From NCBI RefSeq assembly GCF_000333955.1, contig NZ_CAPS01000005.1, forward strand, positions 1-64,000: a stretch of 64,000 bases of DNA, read 5' to 3'. Source of the DNA: Rhodococcus sp. AW25M09. GTDB taxonomy: Bacteria > Actinomycetota > Actinomycetes > Mycobacteriales > Mycobacteriaceae. Position 1 is the stretch's first letter; each line of letters begins with the position of its first letter. The notes beneath the pieces are model-generated. The model worked only from the letters and a program-made list of their open reading frames with translations. It was not told the origin of the DNA and ran no database searches. Made by a program: the position numbers and the translations under genes. This document shows, in pieces, positions 8,402-17,546 of this stretch.

Positions 8402-9511
8402 ATGCGTCGCCGTGCGCTCGGACTGTCGATCGTTGTCGTGTCGTGCCTGATGGGAATGGCGGTGTCCGCGCCACGGGCAGCTGCCGAGCCACTGCTGTCG
8501 CCCGCGCTGGCCGAAGCCGTGGCCCGTGACCTCGGCTTGAATCCGCAACAATTTCTCGACCGAGCCGATGCGGCTCGCCGGTTGGCAGAGTTCACCGCCA
8601 CCATCGGTTCCGAGGGCGTCACGGGTTCCTGGCTCGACGACGACGGTCGACCTGTCGTCGCGGTAGCCGGCGGACCGACTCACACCGAGGTGGCCGACGC
8701 GGCGTCGGCTGCCGGTTTGTTGGTCGACGCATCCGCAATCGACGTCCCGCCCGCCGTGCACGTCGCGGTTCGACCACTCCTGGACCTGTTGCCGTTCGAC
8801 CCTTCGCTCACCGCCGGTCCGATTCGTGCCAGTTCCTACCTCGGCGGCGACAGCTTTCTCGCCGGCACACCGGCCGGTCTCGGTCTGCGCTGCTCCCTCG
8901 GCTTCAATGCGCTCGATACGAAGCGCGGAGCCGTCAACATCACCGCCGGGCACTGCGATCCGGGCACGGGCGCTACCGGTTCCGCGTCCTCGACGGGTGC
9001 GTACCCCATGTACGGCAGTCTCGTCGGGTCGAAATTCGGCTCGTTCTACCGAACCAGCCAGTCGCACAACGATTACGCCTTGATCGACATCGACGACAAC
9101 AACATCGGATCATTCGAGGGCAACGCGGTGCGAGTTCCCGGCGCAGGTCCACTGCACGTCACCGGAACAGTGGACCCCATCGTGGGTGCACCGGTCTGCA
9201 AATCCGGTTCGCGAACCGGATTCAGTTGCGGCACCATTCTTTCCACCGGTCGCAGCGTCGCCATGGGTGAGGGCGTTCTGGATCGCAGCTTCAGCACCTC
9301 CATCTGCGCCCTGCGCGGCGACAGTGGTGGACCCGTCGTCAGCGGCACCCTCGCCGTCGGCATTTCCAGCGCCTCCACTGTGGGCGATCAGCCATCCTGC
9401 GAGTTCGCGACCCTCTTCACCATGATGCAGGGCCAGCGTCCCGAACTGTTCGCCACACCCATCAACGACGTACTCGCCGAGAACCCCGGCCTGAGCATCC
9501 GGACGTCGTAG
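8402..9511 (+). CDS. Secreted S1-family serine protease (tandem paralogue)
   Basis: A 369-residue protein starting at ATG 8402, which has a GGGAGGGG ribosome site and gives a proper signal peptide (RRRALGLSIVVVSCLMGMAV, then APRAAAEP). Longer in-frame starts run back into the upstream gene and are rejected. The pro-region is shorter than in the upstream paralogue but keeps the DLGLNPQQFLDRADAARRL helix and the SWLDDDGRPVVAV strand. The catalytic triad is His184 (TAGHCDPG), Asp224 (NDYALIDID) and Ser308 (GDSGGPVV). The cysteine pattern matches the paralogue. Both proteins belong to the alpha-lytic/streptogrisin branch of S1 and should act outside the cell. The substrate is unknown. Confidence 0.88.
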   Translation: MRRRALGLSIVVVSCLMGMAVSAPRAAAEPLLSPALAEAVARDLGLNPQQFLDRADAARRLAEFTATIGSEGVTGSWLDDDGRPVVAVAGGPTHTEVADAASAAGLLVDASAIDVPPAVHVAVRPLLDLLPFDPSLTAGPIRASSYLGGDSFLAGTPAGLGLRCSLGFNALDTKRGAVNITAGHCDPGTGATGSASSTGAYPMYGSLVGSKFGSFYRTSQSHNDYALIDIDDNNIGSFEGNAVRVPGAGPLHVTGTVDPIVGAPVCKSGSRTGFSCGTILSTGRSVAMGEGVLDRSFSTSICALRGDSGGPVVSGTLAVGISSASTVGDQPSCEFATLFTMMQGQRPELFATPINDVLAENPGLSIRTS

Positions 9512-9523
9512 ACCTCGGTCACG

Positions 9524-10418
9524 TTAATTCTGTTGTTCCAGCAGAACCGATCCCGACGGTGTGTCCTGCACGTTCGACGCCGATCCGTCCGACTCGTACA
9601 CCGATACCCAGTCGACGTCCACGTAGGCGACTTCGGGAGTTCCCGCCCGGCCGCACTCCCCCACACCCCAGTATTCGAGCTTGGTGCACGCCCCTGCTTG
9701 AGCCTGAATCCCGAGCCACATCGGAGTCCTCCGGAATCGACGCACCCAATGGGGTTCGCGCCCATACCTTTCCGTTGACCATGTATCTGATCTGTTCTGG
9801 GTCCCATTCGACTCCGACGGTCTGCCATTGGTTCGTGTCCAACTGTAGGTCCGCCTGCGAGAAGTGATGCTCGTCTTTTTCTCCACTCCAGTGCAGGAAC
9901 GAGGACATCGTCTGCCGGGTCCCGTCTGCACTTTCGGCGATGTCGATCTCCGGCGGCCAGACCTCATCGGCAGGCCACAACAGAATGTGATAGCTGATCT
10001 CGTCCGAACGGTCTGCGCGCAGTCGCACATCCCACTTGCCGTACTTCTGGGACACCGGCGAATTCGATGCGCCGCCGGTCACCCAGCGACCATCCTTCTG
10101 CTCTGCGCGCAGCCGAAGCGCACCACCGCTGACAGAGGCCTGCTCGTAATCCCACCAACTGGCCGGGTCACCTCCGGGACGGCCGTAGTAGGCACCCCAG
10201 TTGTCGCCGAGATCGCACCTGTCGAAATCGTCGACGAAGATCTGGTGCCAACCCGGCGGGTCCTCCCTGGGCACCGCGTCCCCCGACATCACGTCGGCCG
10301 CCATCGGATCGCACCGTTCACTGCTGACCAGGGCAGGTTCGAAGTGGTTGGTCTGCGCGCAGGAGACCGTTGTCGCTACGACCAGCAGAGACACCGACAG
10401 GACGCGTCCAATACTCAC
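9524..10418 (-). pseudogene. GH16-type glycoside hydrolase lipoprotein, interrupted by a frameshift
   Basis: The first 230 or so codons from ATG 10418 encode an export signal with a possible lipobox (VATTVSCAQ) and a laminarinase-like GH16 domain. This includes the catalytic ExDxxE core EIDIAESADG and the strand GVEWDPEQIRYMVNGKVWA. The reading frame then shifts near 9717-9722. Frame 1 turns into Arg/Gly-rich nonsense to 9519, while the next frame continues with the expected GH16 ending (MWLGIQAQAG, then EVAYVDVDWVSVYES) and stops at 9524. One extra base or two missing bases would explain it. GH16 enzymes cut beta-1,3/1,4-glucans or related galactans. Its ATGA overlap with the upstream small membrane gene places it last in the glycan operon. 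It may be a true pseudogene or a sequencing error. Confidence 0.75.
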
Positions 10419-10642
10419 TCCCAGATCGCAATCTGCTGGAACCGTACGATCACGACGGCCGCTGCCAGCACCAACAGCACGATCAGCACCACCGACAGCA
10501 CTCCCGCGCGGTTCATGCGGCGGCTGCCACCGCGCCCGATCGCGCCATCGGTCGGGACCTCACGTTCACGCAGTACCGACGAAACGACGAGTGCCACGAA
10601 CAGGGCACCGAATGCGAGAAATCCCATCCACAGCGCGATCAT
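10415..10642 (-). CDS. Small two-helix membrane protein
   Basis: A 75-residue protein with two predicted membrane helices (ALWMGFLAFGALFVALVVSS and AGVLSVVLIVLLVLAAAVVI) joined by a basic loop (RGGSRRMNRAG). No family is recognised. Its start overlaps the stop of the large membrane protein, and its stop overlaps the start of the GH16 gene (ATGA in both cases), so it is translated as part of the same operon. By position it could be an accessory subunit of the polysaccharide assembly or export machinery. That is inference. Confidence 0.7.
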   Translation of the reverse strand: MIALWMGFLAFGALFVALVVSSVLREREVPTDGAIGRGGSRRMNRAGVLSVVLIVLLVLAAAVVIVRFQQIAIWE

Positions 10643-12861
10643 TTGAGCACCACCGGCGGAGTGGATGTGTTCTGCAGGATGGTCAGGTCGGCGGTCTCGA
10701 CCACCACTCGATACTGGTCCGATCCGACCAACACGCCCAATTGTTGGTCGACGACCGACTGCGAGTACCCGTACTGCAGATAGATCTGCGCCGAGGACTG
10801 TCGGGTCGTGAACACGAAATCGGGATTCTCACTTCGCACACAGCCGCTGAGATCGTCGAGGCACTCGAACGACTCCATGGTCGCCACTCTGACGTCGTCG
10901 AAATAGCGAGCGGACACCAAACCGGCGGCTGTTCCGATAACCATGATTTCCGAGCCTTTCGGGACCGACCGCATCAGCGCGTCTCCGTATCGAATCTGAT
11001 CCTCGTCGGTGTGCTCGAACGAGGTGTTCAACCCTCGAGTTGCGGTCAATATCAGGGCGATTCCCAGAATCGCGGCGGTTGCGGCAATCGTTCGTGTCCA
11101 GTGGCGTGGTGCAGCCGCTCGACGCGTGAGCCGGCGGAGGATCGCGAACGTGCGAACCAGTGCGTCCGCCGCATAGGGTGCGACGAACGGTGAGGCCAGC
11201 ACGAAGCAACGGATCACCACTTCGCCGCCGTAACTCTGCACCAGAACCAGGCCGAACGGCACCATGCACAGCAGACCACCCATGAGCCACGTCGTCCGCT
11301 TGCAGTACGTCAACCAGCCCGCGAACGCGAAGACGAGAAGCGCGCCCGAGGCCGCAAGCCGCAGATACTGCATTTTCTGGTACAGCGGATCGGCACCGAT
11401 GCGGTCGCTGACGCCGCCCTGCACGGCACCGGATACCTGCCCGACGTCGCCGAGCACGTAGGCCAGGTGGCCCTTCCAGTAGTCGACTGCTCCGTAGCTG
11501 AACCACGCCACGAACAGCGCCACAGCGAACAACCACAACAGGCGGTATCGCGTTGTGCCGGTGAGCGAAAACAGGAACAGGGCTGCGATCAACACGATCG
11601 GTGTCAGCTGGTGGGTGATGACGATTGCCGCGATCAGGACGACCATCAGCGCCTCGACGGCAAGGGTTCTGCCCGCACCGAATCCGCGGACGGTGCCGAG
11701 AGTGCGTCGCGGTACTGCGACGATCCACAGTCGCCAGGACGACGGTGCCGCCGGAAGGGGCGCGACGCGCAGCTGCCAGAGCAGCAGGGCGCAGATGGTG
11801 AGATACAGCATGGTCGCGGTCGGCTGCGGCGCGAAATAGTCCTGCTGGTACCAGTTGAACGACAGGTAGAGGATGACCGCGATCCACGCGACACGCTTGC
11901 GCCCGGTGAGTGACAGTGCAATCGAATACAGCGGCAGCATGGTCAAGCCGCCGTAGAAGAGCGGAGCCCACAGCAGCATCGGAGACAGATCCGACAGTCC
12001 ACCGGCCCCGGACATATGGGCACCGGCCGAGAAGAATCCGGCCCAGCTGAACCGCGCGTCCGACGGCGGCGGCAACCCCTGCAACGACGCGATGATATCG
12101 ATCAGTCCGCGGTGGGTGTACGCCGTCGGGACCGATGTGACGCCGTCGGCCAACGACACGTACATGGTGGTGAACATGATCAGCGCGAGACCGGCTGCGC
12201 CGAGTACCACCGAGTCGAGACGGGCCCTGGACAGGGCAACTGCGATGACCGCCGCCACGATCAGCAGCGCGACCAGATAGCTGATGCCGATGTGGGTGAT
12301 GACCCCGAGCGCCCCGGACGCCTGAGGTCGCAACACCTTCGTCGCGTGGGCGAACAACGCGACCGCAACGACGAGCGCACCCAGCAGCACGCATCGGGTC
12401 ACCACCACGGCCCGGGCAGGACTCGGACGAGGCGCAGCGCTCACCAAGGTCCGCGACGACCACAGAATGAGGGCGGCCGAGACCGCACAGATGTAGAGCT
12501 GCACCGTCACCGGCTTGAGGTTTCCGGTCACCACCTCGGCCTGGGCGATGATCAGCATCGTCGCGAACGAGATCGAGACCGTGACCGACCCCACCAGAGC
12601 CGGCTGCCGAATGCGCAGCAGTACCGCTATCGGAGCGCCGGGCAGCAGGGTCACTGCAGCGACCACCACCGCCACTCGTAGCCCGTTCGGCAGCGCGTCC
12701 GCATGATCGGATCCGGCCAAGATGGCCAGCAACGTCGACGCGATGGCCACCGCAGCGGCGGCAAACAGCAGCGCCTGCGCACCCCGGAAGCCGGCCTGGG
12801 GACGCGCCGACTCTGCCGTACCCACGCCGTCAGGTGTCTTTGCCGTGTCGGCGACGGTCAC
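10639..12861 (-). CDS. Large polytopic membrane protein of a glycan operon
   Basis: A 740-residue protein with about 15 hydrophobic segments spread over its length and a C-terminal outside domain of about 120 residues (YGDALMRSVPKGSEIMVIGT to the stop). This resembles GT-C-like or polymerase-like membrane proteins of actinobacterial glycan clusters, but I cannot name a family. The start is GTG 12861, which forms a GTGA overlap with the stop of the upstream GT2 gene; longer forms overlap that gene needlessly. Membrane-embedded residues include HQLTPIV and NWYQQDYF, possible active-site or lipid-carrier contacts. Position among GT4, GT2 and GH16 genes argues for a role in polymerising, flipping or transferring a lipid-linked glycan. 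Confidence 0.72.
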   Translation of the reverse strand: MTVADTAKTPDGVGTAESARPQAGFRGAQALLFAAAAVAIASTLLAILAGSDHADALPNGLRVAVVVAAVTLLPGAPIAVLLRIRQPALVGSVTVSISFATMLIIAQAEVVTGNLKPVTVQLYICAVSAALILWSSRTLVSAAPRPSPARAVVVTRCVLLGALVVAVALFAHATKVLRPQASGALGVITHIGISYLVALLIVAAVIAVALSRARLDSVVLGAAGLALIMFTTMYVSLADGVTSVPTAYTHRGLIDIIASLQGLPPPSDARFSWAGFFSAGAHMSGAGGLSDLSPMLLWAPLFYGGLTMLPLYSIALSLTGRKRVAWIAVILYLSFNWYQQDYFAPQPTATMLYLTICALLLWQLRVAPLPAAPSSWRLWIVAVPRRTLGTVRGFGAGRTLAVEALMVVLIAAIVITHQLTPIVLIAALFLFSLTGTTRYRLLWLFAVALFVAWFSYGAVDYWKGHLAYVLGDVGQVSGAVQGGVSDRIGADPLYQKMQYLRLAASGALLVFAFAGWLTYCKRTTWLMGGLLCMVPFGLVLVQSYGGEVVIRCFVLASPFVAPYAADALVRTFAILRRLTRRAAAPRHWTRTIAATAAILGIALILTATRGLNTSFEHTDEDQIRYGDALMRSVPKGSEIMVIGTAAGLVSARYFDDVRVATMESFECLDDLSGCVRSENPDFVFTTRQSSAQIYLQYGYSQSVVDQQLGVLVGSDQYRVVVETADLTILQNTSTPPVVLK

Positions 12862-14000
12862 GAGTTGGTCCCAGGCCTGCGGACCGTGATGGCCTTGACA
12901 TACAGGAACGGGCCACACAGATAACCGAACAGCTCGATGAGCTTGAGGTCGCGGGGCATGGGCGGAGCCCCGACGGCGAATCGGTTCTCCTCGGGTGCAA
13001 GGAGCATACGAAAAGCGGTCGGGAGTCGGCCGAGCAGCGCGCGCGCCGGTACTCCGCCGTCGAGGAACAGCTTGGTGACGATGGCGGCCATTCCGCTCCC
13101 GTACCCAAACATCTGCTGCCGTAGTGCGGCATGATCGGCCCGATGATGATGACCGACGACGGCCGTCGGCGAGTAGACGATCGTTCCACCGCGCAGCACA
13201 GCTCTTCGGAACAACTCCAGGTCCTCGCCGCCCTTGGTGGGGGTGCCGGGGCCGATTCTCTCGTCGAAGCCGGCGAGCGACTCGAAGGCCCGCTTTCGGA
13301 ACGACATGTTGTTACCGCTGCCCATCTCCCCGGCTGTGTACGGGAACAGGGCCGCGGTTCCGCGCTCGCCCAACTCGTCCGGCACCGCGCCTGTCGATGC
13401 CAGGGTCCAGACCGTCCGCCGAGCACCCTTCTCGAACAAGCCGGATTCCTCGAACCAGCGCTGCTGATCCGTCTCGACCGCAAGTCCGACGACGCGTCCG
13501 GTCACCCCGACCACGACGCCGTCTCGATCCGCCGAGTACACATCGGCCAGCGCCGCCAGCCAATGCCGATCCGGCTCGGCGTCGTCGTCGGTGAACGCAA
13601 CCACCCGGCCGGACGCGTGCCGCACTCCGGTGTTTCTGGCTCGCGACACCCCACGACGCGGCTCTGGCACGACGATGCATCGGGGATCGTCTATCGACTT
13701 CAATGCGTCCTCGACCCGGCCGGAGGTCGGTGCGTTGTCGACCACCACGAGCTCGACGGCCGGGTAGGACTGGCCGAGCACGGCGTGGACCGTGCCCAGC
13801 AAGGACGGCCGGCCCACGGTGCCGACGACGACGGTGATGACGTCGCCGTCGCCGAATCGATCTCCCGCGCCCAGCGGGGCAGGCGACCGTCGAGGAGCCA
13901 ACACGTAGCCGGTGCCGGCCAGCGTCATGGCGAGCAGGGCCGCGCCGATCCGCCGTGGAGTGCGGCGGCGCAAGTCGCCGTTGGTGGTGTGGTCGAGCAT
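12858..14000 (-). CDS. GT2-family glycosyltransferase, N-terminal membrane anchor
   Basis: About 380 residues. After a basic N-terminus and one hydrophobic segment (RRIGAALLAMTLAGTGYVLA) comes a GT-A domain. Its first strand is VITVVVGTVGRPSLLG, its DxD-type motif is VVAFTDDDAEPDRHWLAAL, and it has GVSRARNTGVRHASG and a GGEDLELFRRAV acceptor-side motif with the EDxE-like acid. I chose ATG 14000 because GGAG lies 6 bases before it; ATG 14057 would add 19 residues and is possible. It transfers a sugar from a nucleotide donor, probably on the cytoplasmic face. It lies 99 bases after the GT4 gene and overlaps the large membrane gene by GTGA. Donor and acceptor are unknown. Confidence 0.82.
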   Translation of the reverse strand: MLDHTTNGDLRRRTPRRIGAALLAMTLAGTGYVLAPRRSPAPLGAGDRFGDGDVITVVVGTVGRPSLLGTVHAVLGQSYPAVELVVVDNAPTSGRVEDALKSIDDPRCIVVPEPRRGVSRARNTGVRHASGRVVAFTDDDAEPDRHWLAALADVYSADRDGVVVGVTGRVVGLAVETDQQRWFEESGLFEKGARRTVWTLASTGAVPDELGERGTAALFPYTAGEMGSGNNMSFRKRAFESLAGFDERIGPGTPTKGGEDLELFRRAVLRGGTIVYSPTAVVGHHHRADHAALRQQMFGYGSGMAAIVTKLFLDGGVPARALLGRLPTAFRMLLAPEENRFAVGAPPMPRDLKLIELFGYLCGPFLYVKAITVRRPGTNS

Positions 14001-14099
14001 CAGAACTCCGATTCGGTACGAGCGTGTGCGTGTGGATGCCCCAGCATCCGAAGTCATGGGTCGCTTCGCCGGCTCCGCTTCGAAACCGACTGCTTCGAT

Positions 14100-15305
14100 T
14101 CAAGTGCTGCGCTTGTCCCCGATTGCTGAACTGTAGATGTCGACGAATCGCTGCGCGCGATGTTCGGAATCGAACCGGCCGGCGGCTTGTTCTCGCGCGG
14201 TCAGGGCCAGACCGCGGGCCAAGTCCCGATCGGTGACCATCCTGCGCAGTTGCGCGGCCAACGAGTCTGCGTCACCGGTGCGCGCAACCAGACCGGTCCA
14301 CTCGTCGGTGACAAAATCGACCAAGCCTCCGGTGTCACTCGCCACGACCGGCACCGCGCAGGCCTGGGCCTCTAGTGCAATGAGCCCGAAGGGCTCGTCC
14401 TGCGACGGGCAGGCCAGCACGTCCACGGCGCGCAGTGTTGACGCCACCATGTCGGTGCGGCCCAGGAATCGATACGCACCGGGCAACAACCGGGCGGCCG
14501 CCGTCTGCAACTCGGCGAGGTAACCCCCGTCATCCTCGCTGGGCGCGCCCACTATGGCGAGATGCGCGTCGACTCCGGACCGGCGTACGCGGGCCACGGC
14601 GTCGATCAACACATCGAGGTTCTTCTCGCGGTCGATGCGTCCGACCGCCGCGATCAACGGTGCGTCGGGATCCGCGGTCATGCTGGATCTCAGGTTCGGA
14701 TCACCGGCACCGGGCGCGAACGCCGTGGTATCGATTCCTTGGTGAACCACGCTCGCTCGACGCGCGGCACGAGCCGGCAACTGCTGTGCTGCCGCGCTGC
14801 TGACCGCCACCGTGCGAGTCGCTGTCATCGCTATCGCAGCAAGCAAAACGCGTCCCGCACCAGCCGGGACGATGTCGTGGAATTCGACGATCACCGGCTT
14901 CCGCGCGAGCCTGGCCGCGAGTACCGCGTCGAGATGGAGTAGCAAATGATTGGAATGCAGCACGTCGAAGTCGCGGGCCGCACGGCGCAGGATCGACACT
15001 GTGCGCGCACTCCTGGGTCCTTGAGCGACCAGCTGGCCGAGCGGGTGCAGCGACATTTCTCCCTGTCGACGGATACCGACGCGCTGTGGCAAATCCAACG
15101 GAAGAAACGGGAGGCCACTGCTGCGCCACCACTTCTCGGTGGCACTACCGCCCGGCGCACCCAAGGTCACGGTCACGCCCCTCGCGCGCAGCGCAAGCGC
15201 CAGATTGCGGAGGCTGTGATCGGTTCCGCCCACCGACGTCGACAGCGACACAGCGAGCACCTCAACTCCGCTCAACTCGCGCGCCACGCCGGTATCCTGT
15301 CTCAT
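14100..15305 (-). CDS. GT4-family glycosyltransferase
   Basis: A 401-residue GT-B protein. The N-terminal Rossmann domain begins VEVLAVSLSTSVGGTDHSLRNLA, with the glycine-rich acceptor loop. The C-terminal domain has AAVGRIDREKNLDVLIDAV and the donor-binding ExxxxxxxE motif in CPSQDEPFGLIALEAQACAVPVV, the usual signature of retaining GT4 enzymes such as mannosyl- or glucosyltransferases. It is the first gene of the minus-strand run that continues with GT2, the large membrane protein, the small membrane protein and GH16. The 118-base gap upstream is AT-rich and carries a near-palindrome. The sugar donor cannot be told from the sequence. Confidence 0.87.
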   Translation of the reverse strand: MRQDTGVARELSGVEVLAVSLSTSVGGTDHSLRNLALALRARGVTVTLGAPGGSATEKWWRSSGLPFLPLDLPQRVGIRRQGEMSLHPLGQLVAQGPRSARTVSILRRAARDFDVLHSNHLLLHLDAVLAARLARKPVIVEFHDIVPAGAGRVLLAAIAMTATRTVAVSSAAAQQLPARAARRASVVHQGIDTTAFAPGAGDPNLRSSMTADPDAPLIAAVGRIDREKNLDVLIDAVARVRRSGVDAHLAIVGAPSEDDGGYLAELQTAAARLLPGAYRFLGRTDMVASTLRAVDVLACPSQDEPFGLIALEAQACAVPVVASDTGGLVDFVTDEWTGLVARTGDADSLAAQLRRMVTDRDLARGLALTAREQAAGRFDSEHRAQRFVDIYSSAIGDKRST

Positions 15306-15315
15306 AGTTGGTTTA

Positions 15316-15333
15316 AGTACAATCGATCGTACT
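15316..15333. promoter_or_regulatory. Near-perfect 18-bp palindrome upstream of the glycan operon
   Basis: AGTACAATCGATCGTACT matches its reverse complement at 16 of 18 positions. It lies 11-28 bases upstream of the GT4 start and about 90 bases before the divergent acyltransferase gene, in an AT-rich gap. It could be an operator for either gene. No cognate regulator lies next to it. Confidence 0.4.
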
Positions 15334-15423
15334 CAGAGTTGGCTGAAATGCCCATCACGACCATAATGTTGATATTCCTCTCGTAAACAACAAGTAATCC
15401 CGTCTCTCGGAAGTGACTACGCG

Positions 15424-16791
15424 ATGAACGTGGACTTTCCCTCGCACCACACGGTTCACGAGACCGATGTCGCGATTGCAGGCAACTGGACCGTCGTCGC
15501 CCTCGGCCCAGTCGATCACGGCGGAGTGGACGGCATTCGCCGCGCCCTTCGCACGACGATGAGCGTCGGTCCCGCCGCCCGGTTGGGGCTCGTTCCGGAT
15601 TCGAGGTCCCGTCGCTGGCAATACGACCCGGAACGCCTGCTGCGGGCCGTCCGACAGGGTTCGGAGATCACCGAAGACGACTACGACCGCGAAATGTCTG
15701 CGCTGTTGGATGTCCACGACCCCGCCGAACCGATCTCCATCACTGTGCACGGAGAGCATGTTCTGTTCTGTATGAATCACGGCATCGGCGATGGCCAGAT
15801 GATCATCAACCTCTCCCACACCTTGGCCGACGTCGACGCACGCAACGGCGTCGTGCCGAAGTGGGCGACGAGCGCTCGCACTCTTCGTCCGCTCACCGTG
15901 GCGGCGATGCGCTCCTTGGGAACCGATCCTCGACGCCTCCTCCACCTTCTGCGCTCCCGACTCGGTCCCGCGATGCGTGAGCGACGGAACGAGCGCACTG
16001 CAGGCAACGCAGACACCGTGTCCATACCGGCGAGCTCGCCCACCCAGACGGCTCCTGCCGCGCACGATTCCATTGGGCCGGATTCCATTGCGATGACGTC
16101 GTCCGTCGAAGTGGTGGCCGACGCAGCGACGATCGGCTGTACCCGTGAGCTGATGAGGTGGCGCGATGAGTTCCGCCCCGGCCAGTCGATCTCTATCTTG
16201 TTCTTTGCCGCCCTCGACGCCGCATTGCGCGACGAAGGAATGCTCATCGACGATGTCGCCAAGGTGCTGTTCGACGTGCGCAGGTATCTCCCTGCTGATC
16301 GGACCACCCTGGCCAATCTATCGGCCGGCATCGACGTCGACCTCCCCGACACCACCGACACGGTCCTGCTCTCACGCCAATGGCGGCGAATCATCGACTG
16401 CGGGCAGCCGGTCGCGAACCTGATGATGGTCGGGCTGCGCTCGAAGCTCGCCCGACTGCGCTCAGCGAGCCTTACCGAGACCACGCCGCCCGACGCACCC
16501 GACACCATTCGCCTGGCCCTGTCCGATATCGGACGCCACGCCCGATTGAACGACATCGACTTCATCGGAGAGGCAAAGGCTTCGTATCGCGTCATGGTGA
16601 CCCCCGCAAGCCACGGACACATAACCCTGACCACTGCGCGACTACGCGACTCCATCCGCGTCGCCGCGTCTTTCCACTCGACGTTCGTCGATGCGGACGT
16701 CGTCCGGCGGGCACTTCGCGCCGCGTGCTCGATGCCCATCTCCCTACTGGACGCGAGCACAGCTGCCCCTGAGGCCAATCCCGCTGCCTGA
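15424..16791 (+). CDS. Condensation-domain-like acyltransferase
   Basis: A 455-residue protein with NHGIGDGQMI near residue 118. This matches the HHxxxDG active-site motif of the CoA-dependent acyltransferase superfamily (NRPS condensation domains, PapA acyltransferases, wax-ester synthases), although the first histidine is replaced by asparagine. A second superfamily landmark is VLFDVRRYLPADRTTLANLSAG, which resembles the DFG-like region. Members of the group move an acyl chain from a CoA or carrier protein to an alcohol or amine. It stands alone on the plus strand, divergent from the GT4 operon, and could acylate a glycolipid made there. That link is positional. Substrate specificity cannot be read. 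Confidence 0.65.
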   Translation: MNVDFPSHHTVHETDVAIAGNWTVVALGPVDHGGVDGIRRALRTTMSVGPAARLGLVPDSRSRRWQYDPERLLRAVRQGSEITEDDYDREMSALLDVHDPAEPISITVHGEHVLFCMNHGIGDGQMIINLSHTLADVDARNGVVPKWATSARTLRPLTVAAMRSLGTDPRRLLHLLRSRLGPAMRERRNERTAGNADTVSIPASSPTQTAPAAHDSIGPDSIAMTSSVEVVADAATIGCTRELMRWRDEFRPGQSISILFFAALDAALRDEGMLIDDVAKVLFDVRRYLPADRTTLANLSAGIDVDLPDTTDTVLLSRQWRRIIDCGQPVANLMMVGLRSKLARLRSASLTETTPPDAPDTIRLALSDIGRHARLNDIDFIGEAKASYRVMVTPASHGHITLTTARLRDSIRVAASFHSTFVDADVVRRALRAACSMPISLLDASTAAPEANPAA

Positions 16792-16798
16792 CAACGAA

Positions 16799-16835
16799 CG
16801 AGGGCCCACGACCTCGATGAGATCGTGAGCCCTCG
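16799..16835. terminator. Convergent stem-loop terminator
   Basis: The arms at 16799-16813 and 16821-16835 pair with 13 of 15 matches around a 7-base loop (TCGATGA), followed by TTT. It sits between the stop of the acyltransferase gene (16791) and that of the convergent secreted-protein gene (16854), and could serve both. Confidence 0.7.
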
Positions 16836-16853
16836 TTTCGGAACGAGTTGGGT

Positions 16854-17546
16854 CTACTTGGCGTACACCGTGGTGCCCGGTGCCGCGTTCAGCGTGTTGA
16901 TCAAGTCGATGCCTGCGACGACGAGGGTCGGGCCGCCGGCCGTGATGGTGCCCGCGAGTGCACCAATCGGCGCACCGACGAGCGCTCCACCGATGCAAGT
17001 AAGCACTGCGACAGGGATGCCGACTACCGTCAGCGCCGGCGGAGTTCCACCGATGAGGCAACCAACGCCCGCGCCGACGATCGTTCCGCTCAGGCTGCCG
17101 ATTGCCGTGGCAAGCGCGAGCTGCGACTGAAAGTTCTCCTGCGCTGCGTAGTTCTCCTCGGGCGAGGCGACAGCCGTTGCGCCGATGCTGCGTGAGTTGG
17201 CCGACGCCTTGGTGAGATCGAGCTGCGGGACCAGACGCAGGGTCTTGCCGTCGTTGTCGAGGTTCTGCTCGTACGGGAAGTTCAGTCCGCCCAGGTTGAA
17301 CGACAGCGGGAGCGTCAGGAGAGTGTTGTCGGCGGCGTCGAGGACGTCGACCGTCTTGCCGTCGTCGGCGATCTTGAAGACGCCTGCATCGATCGTGGTG
17401 ACGATCGTGCGGTCTTCCAGATCGACGGTGTAGTTGGTATCGGGAGTCGTCTGCTCAGTCGGGGACTGTGCGTACGCGGTTCCGCTGGCCAAGCCCATCG
17501 CAACTGCGACGAGGGCCGACGTAACGACCAGTTTGCTGAGTTTCAT
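16854..17546 (-). CDS. Secreted protein with C-terminal glycine-rich hydrophobic domain
   Basis: A 230-residue protein starting at ATG 17546, which gives a clean signal peptide (KLSKLVVTSALVAVAMGLASG, cleavage after AYA). The longer ORF start at 17618 only adds residues before the signal. The mature part has a beta-strand-like region (VDLEDRTIVTTIDAGVFKI, then DVLDAADNTLLTLPLSF). A C-terminal region alternates small hydrophobic and glycine stretches (GSLSGTIVGAGVGCLIGG, GGALVGAPIGALAGTI) like glycine-zipper segments that insert into or along membranes. I think it belongs to a family of small secreted proteins common in rhodococci and nocardiae (DUF8020-like), with modest certainty. No function is known. 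Confidence 0.7.
   Translation of the reverse strand: MKLSKLVVTSALVAVAMGLASGTAYAQSPTEQTTPDTNYTVDLEDRTIVTTIDAGVFKIADDGKTVDVLDAADNTLLTLPLSFNLGGLNFPYEQNLDNDGKTLRLVPQLDLTKASANSRSIGATAVASPEENYAAQENFQSQLALATAIGSLSGTIVGAGVGCLIGGTPPALTVVGIPVAVLTCIGGALVGAPIGALAGTITAGGPTLVVAGIDLINTLNAAPGTTVYAK

Noticed and set aside
10829-12463. A 544-codon frame inside the large membrane-protein gene
   Set aside because: It is on the same strand in another frame and Arg-rich; the membrane protein frame has clear helices.
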